Positions 43,707 through 52,969 of a stretch of 64,000 bases of DNA are shown piece by piece. How positions within the stretch are numbered: the stretch's first letter is position 1; every line of letters begins with the position of its first letter. The stretch is taken from the NCBI RefSeq assembly GCF_014200575.1, contig NZ_JACHBZ010000004.1, forward strand, positions 276,359 to 340,358. The letters are read 5' to 3'. Made by a program: the position numbers and the translations under genes. The stretch comes from Mucilaginibacter saanensis. GTDB taxonomy: Bacteria; Bacteroidota; Bacteroidia; Sphingobacteriales; Sphingobacteriaceae. Under the pieces are notes generated by a model that did not search any database, was not told the origin of the DNA, and was given only the letters and a program-made list of their open reading frames with translations.

Positions 43707-46055
43707 ATGAAACTTTTATATACTTTACTTATTATTTTATTTACCATACCCGTATTCGCCCAATCAGCAAAAGTACAGGGTGTTGTTACAACCACCAGCG
43801 GAGAAGCCATTGTTAAAACAACGGTTAAATTACTAAATACCAATTATGGCGATATATCAGACAGCCATGGTAAATACAGCATCAACAATTTAACTGAAGG
43901 GAATTATACTATCAGCGTATCAGCAATCGGCTACGCTTCGCAATTAAAATCCTTTGAACTGAAAAAAGGGCAAGTGCTGATCCTTGATTTTAAGCTGGCT
44001 GAAAGCAGCAGCCAATTAAATGAGGTGACTGTTTCTTCGGAAAAGCGCCAGGAGGCCATCCAAAAAATACCGGCAGCGATCACTTCTTTAGACGCCAAAC
44101 AAATTAAGGATTACCGTTTATGGGATATTACCAACCTAACGGCAATCGCACCCAATTTATTTGTGGTAGAACATGGCAACAGCACCAGTTCCAATTTCTT
44201 TAACATACGTGGGGTGATGGGGTTTTCTAATGAGCAGGCCGTTGCTACTTATGTGGATGGTGTTTATCAATTCGATTACTTTTCCGCGCCGCCCTTGTTC
44301 AACGATGTGCAGAGCATCGAGATATTGCGCGGGCCGCAGGGAACCTTATACGGGCGCAACGCCTATGGCGGTGTCGTCAATATTACCACTAAACAACCCG
44401 GCAATACGCCGTCTGGCTATGCAGAAATGACTTTCGGTAATTACGGTCAGCAGCGTTACACTGTCAGCCTTTCAGAACCTCTCATAAAAGACAAGCTGTT
44501 TGCCAGCGGCTCTTTTACCTATAACCACCGCGGCTCGATCTATTACAACGAGTTTACCAAAAGTGGTTTCGACCGTAGAGAAGATTATTCCGGCAACTTT
44601 AATTTACGTTACCTGCCATCGGCGCAGTGGTCACTTGCACTGAATGTGAAAACGGAGAATGACAACGACCGTGGCAGTTTTCCCTGGGTTGGATCAATTG
44701 ATGATGTATTTTCCAAGCCTTACCAGGTCAATACGAACAATACCAACATGGAACGTCGCAACAACTTTAACACCTCGCTGGCTGCTAATTATTATGGTAA
44801 GGATTTTAACTTCACTTCCGTATCATCCTATATCAACTGGCATGAATATTACGAAGGAAGAGGCGTTGATTATGATTTCAGCCCTTTAGACGCCCTGAGT
44901 ACTGCGCCTGATCAGCGTCAGCATATCTTCGCACAGGAAATCCGTCTTTCTTCTTCGTCCACAAGTATCAGCAAGTTAAAATGGGTAGCCGGGACTTATG
45001 GATTTACACAAAATCTGCACATGATCACGCCGACATTTTACGGGCCGGATTACGTGCAATTTGACCCGGCATCCGGTGCGCCATTTACCACCATCAGTAA
45101 CAGCCACGGCAACAATAAAGGCTATGCATTCTTCGGACAGGCCACCTATTCTTTAACTAACCAATTGGACTTCACCGCAGGCATACGTTACGATTATGAG
45201 AACCGTGGACTTAGCCAATATTCCGATTATCAGAAAGATCCTGCCCCTGCAACCTTACTAACCCCGAACGCAGATTATAGGGCCAGCTTTCACGCGGTCA
45301 CTCCAAAATTCGTGTTGAGCTACAAAATTCAGGAAAACATGCTGCTTTACGGCTCTTATGCCAGGGGCTTCCGTGCAGGCGGATTAAATACTAACGCGAC
45401 CGATCCTGCGCAAGTCCCTTACCAGCCGGAACATTCGGATAATTATGAGATCGGCTGGAAAAACATGCTGTTTAATAACAAGCTGAAATTGAACCTGACC
45501 GCATTTTATTTGGAACAGCACAACCAGCAGATCAGTACCGCCATGGACGGTATTAACGCACTGATCCTCAATGTAGGCGAAATGCATAATAAAGGCGCGG
45601 AACTGGAAGCAACGGCCCTGCCCGTAAAAGGCCTGCAAATTGACTGGAACGCCAGCTATTCCTATGCACGTTATTCCTCGCTGTTGCTATACAGCGCAGA
45701 TGCCAAATCCGTAGTGAATTACAAAGGCGACCAGCCTATCAACACGCCGCCTATTAGTTCAATGCTGGCTGCTCAATACACGTATGACTTTGTGGGTAGC
45801 AAACAAAAGGTAGCGGCATTCGTCCGTGGTGAATATCGTTATATAGACAAATATTACTTTGACTTTGTGAACGGCTTAAGCCAGCCAGCCTATAGCTTAT
45901 TCAACGCTAAAGCGGGCATTAGCAGTAAGAACTTTGAACTGAACTTCTGGGCGCGGAATATCACGGATAAAAAGTACGTCGCTTACGGTTCATTCGGCAC
46001 TTTCCTTTTGGGAAGCCCGAAAACTTACGGAACGACTTTAATCGCAAAATTTTAA
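43707..46055 (+). CDS. TonB-dependent outer membrane receptor
   Basis: A protein of 782 residues. Signal peptide MKLLYTLLIILFTIPVFAQ; then a carboxypeptidase-regulatory-like domain (KVQGVVTTTSGEAIVKTTVKLL), a plug (VTVSSEKRQEAIQKIPAAITSL, and VMGFSNEQAVATYVDGVYQ), a TonB-box-like junction and a long beta-barrel with MLLYGSYARGFRAGGLN and RNITDKKYVAYG, ending in a C-terminal aromatic (LIAKF). The barrel and plug resemble siderophore or heme/metal receptors rather than SusC. No STN domain is present. The next gene follows 12 bases later, so the two are cotranscribed. The substrate is unknown; a metal chelate is plausible from the neighbours. Confidence 0.9.
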   Translation: MKLLYTLLIILFTIPVFAQSAKVQGVVTTTSGEAIVKTTVKLLNTNYGDISDSHGKYSINNLTEGNYTISVSAIGYASQLKSFELKKGQVLILDFKLAESSSQLNEVTVSSEKRQEAIQKIPAAITSLDAKQIKDYRLWDITNLTAIAPNLFVVEHGNSTSSNFFNIRGVMGFSNEQAVATYVDGVYQFDYFSAPPLFNDVQSIEILRGPQGTLYGRNAYGGVVNITTKQPGNTPSGYAEMTFGNYGQQRYTVSLSEPLIKDKLFASGSFTYNHRGSIYYNEFTKSGFDRREDYSGNFNLRYLPSAQWSLALNVKTENDNDRGSFPWVGSIDDVFSKPYQVNTNNTNMERRNNFNTSLAANYYGKDFNFTSVSSYINWHEYYEGRGVDYDFSPLDALSTAPDQRQHIFAQEIRLSSSSTSISKLKWVAGTYGFTQNLHMITPTFYGPDYVQFDPASGAPFTTISNSHGNNKGYAFFGQATYSLTNQLDFTAGIRYDYENRGLSQYSDYQKDPAPATLLTPNADYRASFHAVTPKFVLSYKIQENMLLYGSYARGFRAGGLNTNATDPAQVPYQPEHSDNYEIGWKNMLFNNKLKLNLTAFYLEQHNQQISTAMDGINALILNVGEMHNKGAELEATALPVKGLQIDWNASYSYARYSSLLLYSADAKSVVNYKGDQPINTPPISSMLAAQYTYDFVGSKQKVAAFVRGEYRYIDKYYFDFVNGLSQPAYSLFNAKAGISSKNFELNFWARNITDKKYVAYGSFGTFLLGSPKTYGTTLIAKF

Positions 46056-46067
46056 GTAGAAGATCGG

Positions 46068-47033
46068 ATGAAAAAAATATTTTTTGCGGCAAGCCTTATC
46101 TTGATGGTGGCCGCGTGTAAAGACAAATCCAACGGCACAGCAACGGCTACAACAAAAAGCCATGAACAACAAATGGCAGATATGATCCCTGAACCTAAAG
46201 TTCAGATCAAGACAGTTGGGATTCTGCTTTATGATAACTATGCGGTTTTGGATGCGATGGGGCCTTACCATGTCTTGAGTGAGCTAATGGGCGCTAAGGT
46301 GTTTTTTGTGGGTCGTCACAAAGGATTGATCACTACCGGTGATGGTATGAAGGTGCAATGTGATACGTCTATCAACGAAGTCAAGCAATTGGATATCCTG
46401 GTTATACCCGGCGGCCTGAATGAAACTTATATGGCAACCAAGGACACCGCTTTATTAAACTGGATCAAAGCCATTGATATGCACTCCAAATACACCACCA
46501 GCGTTTGTACCGGTGCCTGGATACTGGCGGCAACAGGCTTATTGAAAGGCCATGAAGCCACGACCCATTGGTTTGGTAAGCAAATCCTGAAAGACCAGTT
46601 TGGGATCACCGCAGAAGACAAGCGCTATGTTCAAAGCGGCAAGTATTGGACAAGTGCAGGTGTTTCTGCGGGTATCGATATGAGTTTGGGCTTAATCAAC
46701 GACATCATGGGTAAAAAGTACACCCAAACAGTGATGCTTGACCTGGAGTACGATCCTCGGCCACCCGTCAAAGGCGGCAGTGAGCATAATACAGATAAAG
46801 CAATTGTAGAAAGTGTACGCACCATGTATAATAGTGCTTTAGCGCCATTGGTGCACCCGGAAAGCATTTCAAAGATCAAGATCGATAATGCCAAAGACCC
46901 CGTTTGCGGCATGGCTTTAACCGGCTTTGCAGACACGGTGCATTACCAGGGAAAGATCATCGGCTTTTGTTCGGCACGTTGCAAGAATGGTTTCGTGAAA
47001 AACCCAACGGCTTACGAAATGCATACGCATTAA
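46068..47033 (+). CDS. DJ-1/PfpI-domain lipoprotein fused to a YHS domain
   Basis: A protein of 321 residues. It has a lipoprotein signal with the cleavage site LMVAACKDK. Residues about 45-230 are a DJ-1/PfpI (GATase1-like) domain: VGILLYDNYAVLDAMGPYHVLS, LVIPGGLNETYM, and TSVCTGAWILAATGLLKG with the nucleophile Cys. The last 50 residues (KDPVCGMAL, and IIGFCSARCKNGFVKNP) are a YHS domain with three Cys, often found in copper-handling proteins. Fusion of DJ-1 with YHS as an envelope lipoprotein is unusual. It belongs to the operon of the TonB receptor. The DJ-1 part is related to the regulator at 58953. Confidence 0.88.
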   Translation: MKKIFFAASLILMVAACKDKSNGTATATTKSHEQQMADMIPEPKVQIKTVGILLYDNYAVLDAMGPYHVLSELMGAKVFFVGRHKGLITTGDGMKVQCDTSINEVKQLDILVIPGGLNETYMATKDTALLNWIKAIDMHSKYTTSVCTGAWILAATGLLKGHEATTHWFGKQILKDQFGITAEDKRYVQSGKYWTSAGVSAGIDMSLGLINDIMGKKYTQTVMLDLEYDPRPPVKGGSEHNTDKAIVESVRTMYNSALAPLVHPESISKIKIDNAKDPVCGMALTGFADTVHYQGKIIGFCSARCKNGFVKNPTAYEMHTH

Positions 47034-47064
47034 TCATTTCCTTATCAACTTTTAATAAATCACC

Positions 47065-47400
47065 ATGAATCATATCAAATCTATTATAAAACTTTCGACG
47101 CTGTTCAGCTGCCTGCTTTTCATAGCGTTAAGCAGTTCTGCCCAGGAAACCCGCATCATTCGCTGTAAAATTTATGATGCTGGCAGTAAAGAAGCTATTC
47201 CCGCTGCGATTATCAGCGACAATGCCGGTCATGCTGCAACTTCGGATGCAGGGGGCAATTTTAAACTGCAAACTTCAGCTGTTGCATTGGAAGTGCGCTT
47301 AGTGGGTTACCAAACTGACATCACGAAGGAAGCGGGAAGTTTTTTCTTTAAAACTATCGCGGAAAACACAGAAACGCTGACTGTATCAGCTTTGGAATAG
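47065..47400 (+). CDS. Secreted carboxypeptidase-regulatory-like domain protein
   Basis: A protein of 111 residues with a signal peptide (LFSCLLFIALSSSAQ) and a single beta-sandwich of the CarboxypepD_reg type (IIRCKIYDAGSKEAIPAAIISDNAG, GNFKLQTSAVALEVRLVGY). Free-standing copies of the N-terminal receptor domain are found near TonB receptors and may help in their assembly or as surface-exposed adapters; function unknown. It is the last gene of the 43195-47400 cluster, 31 bases after the DJ-1/YHS gene. Confidence 0.75.
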   Translation: MNHIKSIIKLSTLFSCLLFIALSSSAQETRIIRCKIYDAGSKEAIPAAIISDNAGHAATSDAGGNFKLQTSAVALEVRLVGYQTDITKEAGSFFFKTIAENTETLTVSALE

Positions 47401-47427
47401 CCAGAGTCATCAAAAATTATCTATTGA

Positions 47428-48036
47428 TCAAATTTGATTATTTGGCAGTTCAGGGGGCGTTGGTGAAGCTAGTTCCTTTCTTATCCGGCTCAGAGATTGT
47501 GGTGTGATCTTCAAATAGGATGCTAGATATTGTTGAGGTACCTGCTGAACAAGCTTTGGATAACGCCTGACTAATTCCAAGTACTTCGTTTTCGCATCAC
47601 CAAAATTTAAAAAGTCATTATCCTTGATTTTTTGCAGTAAGGTCGATTCACTAATGTTTTTAAATTGGATATATAAGCTGGGCATCGATTGCATATGCTT
47701 TTCGAATGCCGCGAATGTAATAGTATAAATGTCACCAGTTACAACTGCCTGAATTGCTTCTGTTGCAGGCTGTTTAGTATAATAACTTTCCAAATTGGCG
47801 AAAAATTGATTTTGACGAACGAAATGCTTTGTAATATCATTTCCGTTGCCATCAACTCCAAATAATCTTAATACACCGTTGTCAACGAAAATTATATCGG
47901 TGGCGATCTCGTGAAATTCTTGTAAGTAGTCCCCTGCCTTTACCTTCTTGTGTTTGAAATCGGATACCAGAGTACAAACATCTTCATCGGAAAGAATTCC
48001 TCCGAACGATAAGGCAGACTTTAACATGTACATCAT
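47428..48036 (-). CDS. Crp/Fnr-family transcriptional regulator
   Basis: A protein of 202 residues with an N-terminal cyclic-nucleotide-binding-like domain (VSDFKHKKVKAGDYLQEFHEIATDIIFVDNGVLRLF) and a C-terminal helix-turn-helix (QYLASYLKITPQSLSRIRKEL). No FNR-type cysteine cluster is seen at the N-terminus. It starts with two adjacent ATG codons, and its start overlaps the stop of the dehydrogenase gene by 4 bases, so the two are translationally coupled. It probably controls the dehydrogenase gene. Confidence 0.9.
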   Translation of the reverse strand: MMYMLKSALSFGGILSDEDVCTLVSDFKHKKVKAGDYLQEFHEIATDIIFVDNGVLRLFGVDGNGNDITKHFVRQNQFFANLESYYTKQPATEAIQAVVTGDIYTITFAAFEKHMQSMPSLYIQFKNISESTLLQKIKDNDFLNFGDAKTKYLELVRRYPKLVQQVPQQYLASYLKITPQSLSRIRKELASPTPPELPNNQI

Positions 48037-49058
48037 TTAACTATTTTAAGTTTCAGGATGCTTTCAGCGCAGGCAATCACCGCATTTTTACCAGAGATTG
48101 GTTCCCATTCCAGCTCCTTGATCGCTTTGGTCAAATCGGTCTTTCTTCTCTTCATCTCCAATAGCACCGGCTTCAGCTCTGGGCGAAAATGCGCGATGAT
48201 CCGGGTTATAAAATTAGGGAATTGTGCGCTAGGAATCTTCCTTTCCGGGTAATGTTCTTGCAATATATCAGAAACATCTTTTAACGTCAGATATTCCGAT
48301 GCGGCAATATACCGGTTCCCGGCTGCTTTAGGACTTTCCATAGCTTTGGTTAGCAGGTCTGCAACGGAGCGTACATCAACCAGGTCAAATCCGATCTTTG
48401 GCAGCGCGGGATAGCTACCATTAAGTAAAGCTATTACAATATTAGCTGAATTTCCATAGTCGTTTTCAAGAACAGGTCCTAAAATTGCGCCGGGACACAC
48501 TGTTACTAATTCAAGTTCTGACAGGTTATTCTTCATATATTCCCACGCCACTCTTTCTGCAATTGTTTTGCTCTTATAGTAAGGCGTTATATCTTTTGAG
48601 CTATTAATATTCGTCCAGTCATTTTCATTGAATACCTTATCTTCATCCCACTCATCATTACCATAGGCGATTGTGCAGAGCGCAGAGGTCATCACTACCC
48701 GCTTTATATTGTTATGAGCTGCGGCTCGTAAAATATTAAGGGTTCCGTTTTTAGCTGGCCTGATCAAGTCGTCTTCGTGTTTAGGTAGAGTTGATGGAAA
48801 GGGTGATGCAACATGCTGAATAAAATCAACACCTTTGCTTAACTCACGCCATACGTCACTTCGATCAAGATCAGCCACCGCAAAACTCAACCTATCAATA
48901 TGTGCTGTATGCTCCGATATGGTCTTTTTTATGGATGGTATTCGTTCTTCCGAACGCAATGTTCCGATAACTTCGTACCCCTCGTTCAACAATTTGATGG
49001 TGGTGTGAGACCCTAAAAATCCGGTAACTCCGGTAAGCAAAACTTTACTGTTCTTCAT
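48033..49058 (-). CDS. NAD-dependent epimerase/dehydratase (dihydroflavonol reductase-like SDR)
   Basis: A protein of 341 residues of the extended SDR family. It has the Rossmann motif VLLTGVTGFLGSHTTIKLLNEG, a conserved VMTSALCTIAYGND near residue 125, the YxxxK motif in YYKSKTIAE near residue 165, and LVTVCPGAILGPVL after it. The resemblance is to dihydroflavonol-4-reductase or phenylacetaldehyde-type reductases, which act on aldehydes or ketones with NADPH. The ATG at 49058 is chosen, since an upstream one (49082) lies before the normal start. It is coupled to the Crp-like gene. Confidence 0.9.
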   Translation of the reverse strand: MKNSKVLLTGVTGFLGSHTTIKLLNEGYEVIGTLRSEERIPSIKKTISEHTAHIDRLSFAVADLDRSDVWRELSKGVDFIQHVASPFPSTLPKHEDDLIRPAKNGTLNILRAAAHNNIKRVVMTSALCTIAYGNDEWDEDKVFNENDWTNINSSKDITPYYKSKTIAERVAWEYMKNNLSELELVTVCPGAILGPVLENDYGNSANIVIALLNGSYPALPKIGFDLVDVRSVADLLTKAMESPKAAGNRYIAASEYLTLKDVSDILQEHYPERKIPSAQFPNFITRIIAHFRPELKPVLLEMKRRKTDLTKAIKELEWEPISGKNAVIACAESILKLKIVK

Positions 49059-49102
49059 GACCTTGTTTTTAACAAAGGTCATTTATGGAAACGTAACTGC
49101 CA

Positions 49103-49116
49103 TTACCATATGGTAA
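49103..49116. promoter_or_regulatory. 14-bp palindrome upstream of the dehydrogenase/Crp operon
   Basis: TTACCATATGGTAA is perfectly symmetrical and lies 45 bases before the dehydrogenase ATG, between it and the convergent end of the MFS gene. It resembles HxlR-type boxes, but no HxlR regulator is in the window. The Crp-like protein or an outside regulator may bind it. Confidence 0.45.
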
Positions 49117-49153
49117 GAAATGCCTGAAAAAATTCTGGTTTGAGCACCGGTCT

Positions 49154-50518
49154 TTAATGGTCCTCCGGCTCTTTAAGTGTTTTGCATACCAATAAAGCAT
49201 ACAAGAGCATAAACACTGTCGCAATTATCGCGATATGCCCGATAGCCGTTACTATATTTTGTGATCCTCCCACGGCCATCGTCCCAAAGATAGCTACTCC
49301 GACCGCGCCTGCGGCCTGACGCGTGGTGTTAAGTACTGCCGATGCAATACCCGATCTGTTAGCAGGCACGGTAGAGAGCGTGCCGGTTGTCATTGCAGGC
49401 ACCGCGACCCCCATTCCAAAAGGTAAGCCGAAGAAAGGGAACAACAGTTGCCAGTAAGGCGTTTCAGCTTTGGCGAACAGCAGGCATAAGCATCCTAATG
49501 CAAAGACTACGGTCCCGATCATGATGGGCACACGAATACCATACCGGCCCATTAAATACCCACTCGCCAGATTAGAAATGAGAAAGCCGCCAGTTAATGG
49601 TAAAAATGCCAGGCCGGCGTGAAAAGCAGTATAATGAAGCACCTGTTGTAAATACAGGCTAAGCACAAACACGAGCCCATAATATATCCAGTTAAGAGAC
49701 ATTCCCAAGCCAATGAATACATTGAAATTTTTTGAGTCGAAAAGGTCAAGGGGAAGAATGGGCGCTTTAGCAACATGTTCACGCCAAATAAATAGGCCGA
49801 GCATCAGCATACTTAATATGATCCCACCATAGATCAGAGGTGATCCGAGACCAAGAGTGTGCCATTCAATCATTGCAGCGATAAAAGTCGTTAATGAAAG
49901 CATCCAGATCACTTGTCCTGCGATGTCAAAACCATGGCTTTTATTTTTTTTACTATCGATCAGGTATGTACTTAGGATTAAACCGGCTAAACAGATCGGA
50001 ACATTTACAAAAAAGATCATACGCCAACTACTGATGTTTAGAAGAAGACCGCCGACAACTGGTCCTGCTGCGATAGAGACTGCGCCGCCAGCAGTCCAAT
50101 AGGCTACAGCACGGGCCCGGATCTTAGGCTCTGTTGCAAAACTGTTATTTAAAATAGACAGTGAACTGGGGATCATGGTCGCCGAGCCTATACCCTGTAA
50201 AGCTCTGAATCCAATCAAAGCAAATGGATGCCAGGAAATTCCACAGCCTACAGAAGCCACACCAAAAATTAGTAACCCTAGCTGAAATAGTCGCTTCGAT
50301 CCAAGCAAATCGCTCATTGCGCCTGCTGATAACATTAAAACGGCAAAAGCAATTGTATAAGCATCAACGATCCATTGAAGTGTGCTGATACTGGCATACA
50401 ACGATTTTCCTATCTGCGGAACGGCTACATTCACAATAGAAACGTCCAGTTGGGAGACCACAAATGCAAGACTGGTCGTAATGACCACAAACCAAAAGCC
50501 CGTCTTATTTTTTTTCAA
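49154..50518 (-). CDS. MFS exporter, DHA2 (EmrB/QacA-like) family
   Basis: A protein of 454 residues with about 13-14 membrane helices. The first helix carries SQLDVSIVNVAVPQIGKSL, the motif D1 of drug:H+ antiporters; motif A is GAMSDLLGSKRLFQLG, and motif C is found in YWTAGGAVSIAAGPVVGGLL. It should export a hydrophobic or amphipathic compound across the inner membrane. It lies next to the RND/cytochrome operon in the same direction but with a 54-base gap, and whether it is cotranscribed is not clear. Confidence 0.92.
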   Translation of the reverse strand: MKKNKTGFWFVVITTSLAFVVSQLDVSIVNVAVPQIGKSLYASISTLQWIVDAYTIAFAVLMLSAGAMSDLLGSKRLFQLGLLIFGVASVGCGISWHPFALIGFRALQGIGSATMIPSSLSILNNSFATEPKIRARAVAYWTAGGAVSIAAGPVVGGLLLNISSWRMIFFVNVPICLAGLILSTYLIDSKKNKSHGFDIAGQVIWMLSLTTFIAAMIEWHTLGLGSPLIYGGIILSMLMLGLFIWREHVAKAPILPLDLFDSKNFNVFIGLGMSLNWIYYGLVFVLSLYLQQVLHYTAFHAGLAFLPLTGGFLISNLASGYLMGRYGIRVPIMIGTVVFALGCLCLLFAKAETPYWQLLFPFFGLPFGMGVAVPAMTTGTLSTVPANRSGIASAVLNTTRQAAGAVGVAIFGTMAVGGSQNIVTAIGHIAIIATVFMLLYALLVCKTLKEPEDH

Positions 50519-50572
50519 AGTAAAGTTTTTGTTGATGCGGCAAAATTAGCAACAAACTTATGTGCTGGATTA

Positions 50573-50785
50573 TTAATGATGCTCCTTTTCTAAACGCTTT
50601 AATTTTCTGTCGATGGAAAAAAGATAGTATGCAAGGCCTAAAAAGGTTATCGCAATCGTGCATACTACCACATATATTTTTCCTGAACTTCTCATAAAGT
50701 CAGCCATTTCTATACCAGCTCCGGGTTGCGCAAAAAGATTGGCAGATAGTAGGGTGAATAATAGCGCTATTGATATCTTTTTCAT
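50573..50785 (-). CDS. CcmD-like small membrane protein
   Basis: A protein of 70 residues with a cleavable or anchor N-terminus (ISIALLFTLLSANLFAQ), one membrane helix (IYVVVCTIAITFLGLAYYLF) and a charged tail SIDRKLKRLEKEH. Position and layout match the CcmD-family proteins that accompany CcmC/CcsA in cytochrome c biogenesis. Here it follows the CcsA-like gene after a 57-base gap. Confidence 0.75.
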   Translation of the reverse strand: MKKISIALLFTLLSANLFAQPGAGIEMADFMRSSGKIYVVVCTIAITFLGLAYYLFSIDRKLKRLEKEHH

Positions 50786-50842
50786 ATTTATAAAGCATAT
50801 AGCCAGTTGCATTTCGAAGAATGCAACTGGCTGGTTTACAAG

Positions 50843-51541
50843 CTAGTTAATGGAGTTTTTCAGGTAATCAATCAATTGGATCCTGAAACGGATGGTGGTG
50901 ATCCAAACCGCAATTAATGACCAGCCAAGCATAGCAGGATAAAAGGCAAGCTTCATGCCGTTGTCTAGGTCGTATTTACCAAAGGCCGGATTGCCGCCGT
51001 TCCCAGGATGGAGAGAATCGGTCATTCGGGGCAATACAAACAACAGCACAATCATAATGGGGAAGGCGAAAATATTATAAATTGCCGCTATCCGTCCTCG
51101 CTTTTGTTCTTCCTCAATGGAATTACGAAGTACCAGGTAAGCTGAGTAAAGTAGCGCGCCTATCGCGGCACTATTTTGCTTGGGATCATTACTCCAATAG
51201 GCTCCCCATGTATATTTAGCCCATAGCATGCCGGATAAAAGCCCAAGTACGTAAAAAAATAGCCCGACCTTCACGCATTCAAGTGACAGAAGGTCATATC
51301 GCTGATCCCCTGTACGCAGATACATCAGGCTGCCATAGATTGAGATCTTGAAGACAGCCAGCATCGCCATCCACATCGGGACGTGAAAATATAAGTTTCT
51401 GATCGTTTCATGTAAAATCGGCAGTGCTGGTACAGGCATTAACAATCCGGTAAAGATGCTTGAAAAAACCAGGAACACCCCTGTGATCTTCCACCATGGT
51501 CGATCGATATACACTAATAGCTTGTCTATGGTTATACTCAT
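50843..51541 (-). CDS. ccsA: Cytochrome c biogenesis protein CcsA/CcmC-like (heme-handling)
   Basis: A protein of 232 residues with six membrane helices of the heme-handling family. The periplasmic Trp-rich region is present as WAKYTWGAYWSNDPKQNSA near residue 110, and conserved His residues lie in NLYFHVPMWM (near residue 50) and DSLHPGN. These proteins bind heme and pass it to cytochrome c assembly. The start ATG overlaps the last base of the outer-membrane factor gene (TAATG), so the gene is translated with the efflux pump. Finding it joined to an RND operon is unusual and hints that the pump has to do with heme or its precursors. Confidence 0.9.
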   Translation of the reverse strand: MSITIDKLLVYIDRPWWKITGVFLVFSSIFTGLLMPVPALPILHETIRNLYFHVPMWMAMLAVFKISIYGSLMYLRTGDQRYDLLSLECVKVGLFFYVLGLLSGMLWAKYTWGAYWSNDPKQNSAAIGALLYSAYLVLRNSIEEEQKRGRIAAIYNIFAFPIMIVLLFVLPRMTDSLHPGNGGNPAFGKYDLDNGMKLAFYPAMLGWSLIAVWITTIRFRIQLIDYLKNSIN

Positions 51542-52953
51542 TAATTGACCCCTCCACCTAGACTGCGATACAGATCTGAAATGGCGTTCAGTTCCTGTCG
51601 CTTGATGTAAGCCAGTTCCAATTCACTCTGCAGGGCGTTACTTTGGGCGGTAATAACCTCCAGGTAATTGGCCATACCATTTTTAAACAATGCATTCGCA
51701 TTTGCAATGGCATTCTGTAGCGTCTTAACACGGGTAGAAGCTATCGCTTCCCTCGCTTTCAGTTTATCTATACTGACCAAAGCATCAGATACCTCGCCGA
51801 CCGCCTTCAGTACGGTTTGCCTGAACAATAATACTGTTTTTTCACGTTCGACTTTCGCTACGTGGTATTGCGTACTCAGTTCTTTACGCTGTAGGAGTGG
51901 TTGGATGACACTTTCGCCTACTATGCCAAACAATGATCCGGGAATATTGAACCAGTCACTAGCCTTGATTGAATTAATGCCGCCTGAGGCCGTTATACGT
52001 AATGCGGGATACATTTGTGCCTTAGCAATACCGACACGCGAATTCGCAATGGTAAGATCAAGTTCTCTACTTTTTACATCAGGTCGTCGGCTGACCATTT
52101 CCGAAGGGATGCCAGCAGCAAAAATTGACGGGAAGTTCACGTCATCAAGTAACGTATTTCTTTCGATCTTATTTGGTAACTGACCGGCCAATGTGCGCAG
52201 GGCATTTTCTTGAATGACAATTCCCTGTTCCAGTTGAGGAACCAACTCCGCAGAAACCTGCTGTTGCGCTTGTGCCTGTTGAACGCCAAGCAAACTAACC
52301 TGTCCGGCATCATATTGAAGTTTTACAATATTCAGCGTACTGTCGTTCAAAGCCAGATTTTTTTTGGCAACGCCAAGTTGTGCGTCGAGCATTAGAAGAT
52401 TGAAATACCCTTGAGATACAGAGGCGATCAAGGCCGTTTGCAAAGTTTTTTTTGCTTCCTGCGTTTGCAGGTAATTTGCGAGCGCTATCCTGTTAGTATT
52501 CCTGATCTTGCCCCATATATCAGCTTCCCAGCTTAAACTCAAATTAGCAGAATAGTCTTCCAAGTGATCTGTACCTAGAAATTGCCCCAGGGTCAGGCCG
52601 TTCAAACTATTATTTGAAGGATTGGTTGTGCTGGCGGTCACATTCAATCCAACCTGTGGGACATTGTTCCATTTGGATTGCCTTAAAACCAATTGCGACT
52701 GTTCCAAAGTTTTCATCGCAATCTGCATATCATAATTTCGCGATAGCGTACTATCGATCAACTGCTGCAAGATCTGATCCTTATAAAACGATTTCCAAGG
52801 CAGACGGGCTATGCTTATCGTATCTGGTCCGGCAGCATTTCGAAATGCCGCCGGAAGTTCGGGTTGTGGTGTACTTACATCCTTTGATACCCTGCAGGCA
52901 CCTGCTAAGGCGATCAAAAAAGGTATCAGGTATACTACTTTACTTTTATTCAT
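51541..52953 (-). CDS. RND efflux outer membrane factor (NodT/OprM-like lipoprotein)
   Basis: A protein of 470 residues with a lipoprotein signal ending ALAGACRVSK. The two TolC-like repeats are visible through NSSLNGLTLGQFL and YSANLSLSWEADIWGKIRNTNRIALANYLQTQEA, and later SRRPDVKSRELDLTIANSRVGIAKAQMYPALRITASGG and IDKLKAREAIASTRVKTLQNAI. It forms the outer-membrane duct of the tripartite pump whose other parts are the next genes upstream. It begins 16 bases after the inner-membrane transporter gene. Confidence 0.94.
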   Translation of the reverse strand: MNKSKVVYLIPFLIALAGACRVSKDVSTPQPELPAAFRNAAGPDTISIARLPWKSFYKDQILQQLIDSTLSRNYDMQIAMKTLEQSQLVLRQSKWNNVPQVGLNVTASTTNPSNNSLNGLTLGQFLGTDHLEDYSANLSLSWEADIWGKIRNTNRIALANYLQTQEAKKTLQTALIASVSQGYFNLLMLDAQLGVAKKNLALNDSTLNIVKLQYDAGQVSLLGVQQAQAQQQVSAELVPQLEQGIVIQENALRTLAGQLPNKIERNTLLDDVNFPSIFAAGIPSEMVSRRPDVKSRELDLTIANSRVGIAKAQMYPALRITASGGINSIKASDWFNIPGSLFGIVGESVIQPLLQRKELSTQYHVAKVEREKTVLLFRQTVLKAVGEVSDALVSIDKLKAREAIASTRVKTLQNAIANANALFKNGMANYLEVITAQSNALQSELELAYIKRQELNAISDLYRSLGGGVN

Positions 52954-52969
52954 TGTTTGGAGATTAATA

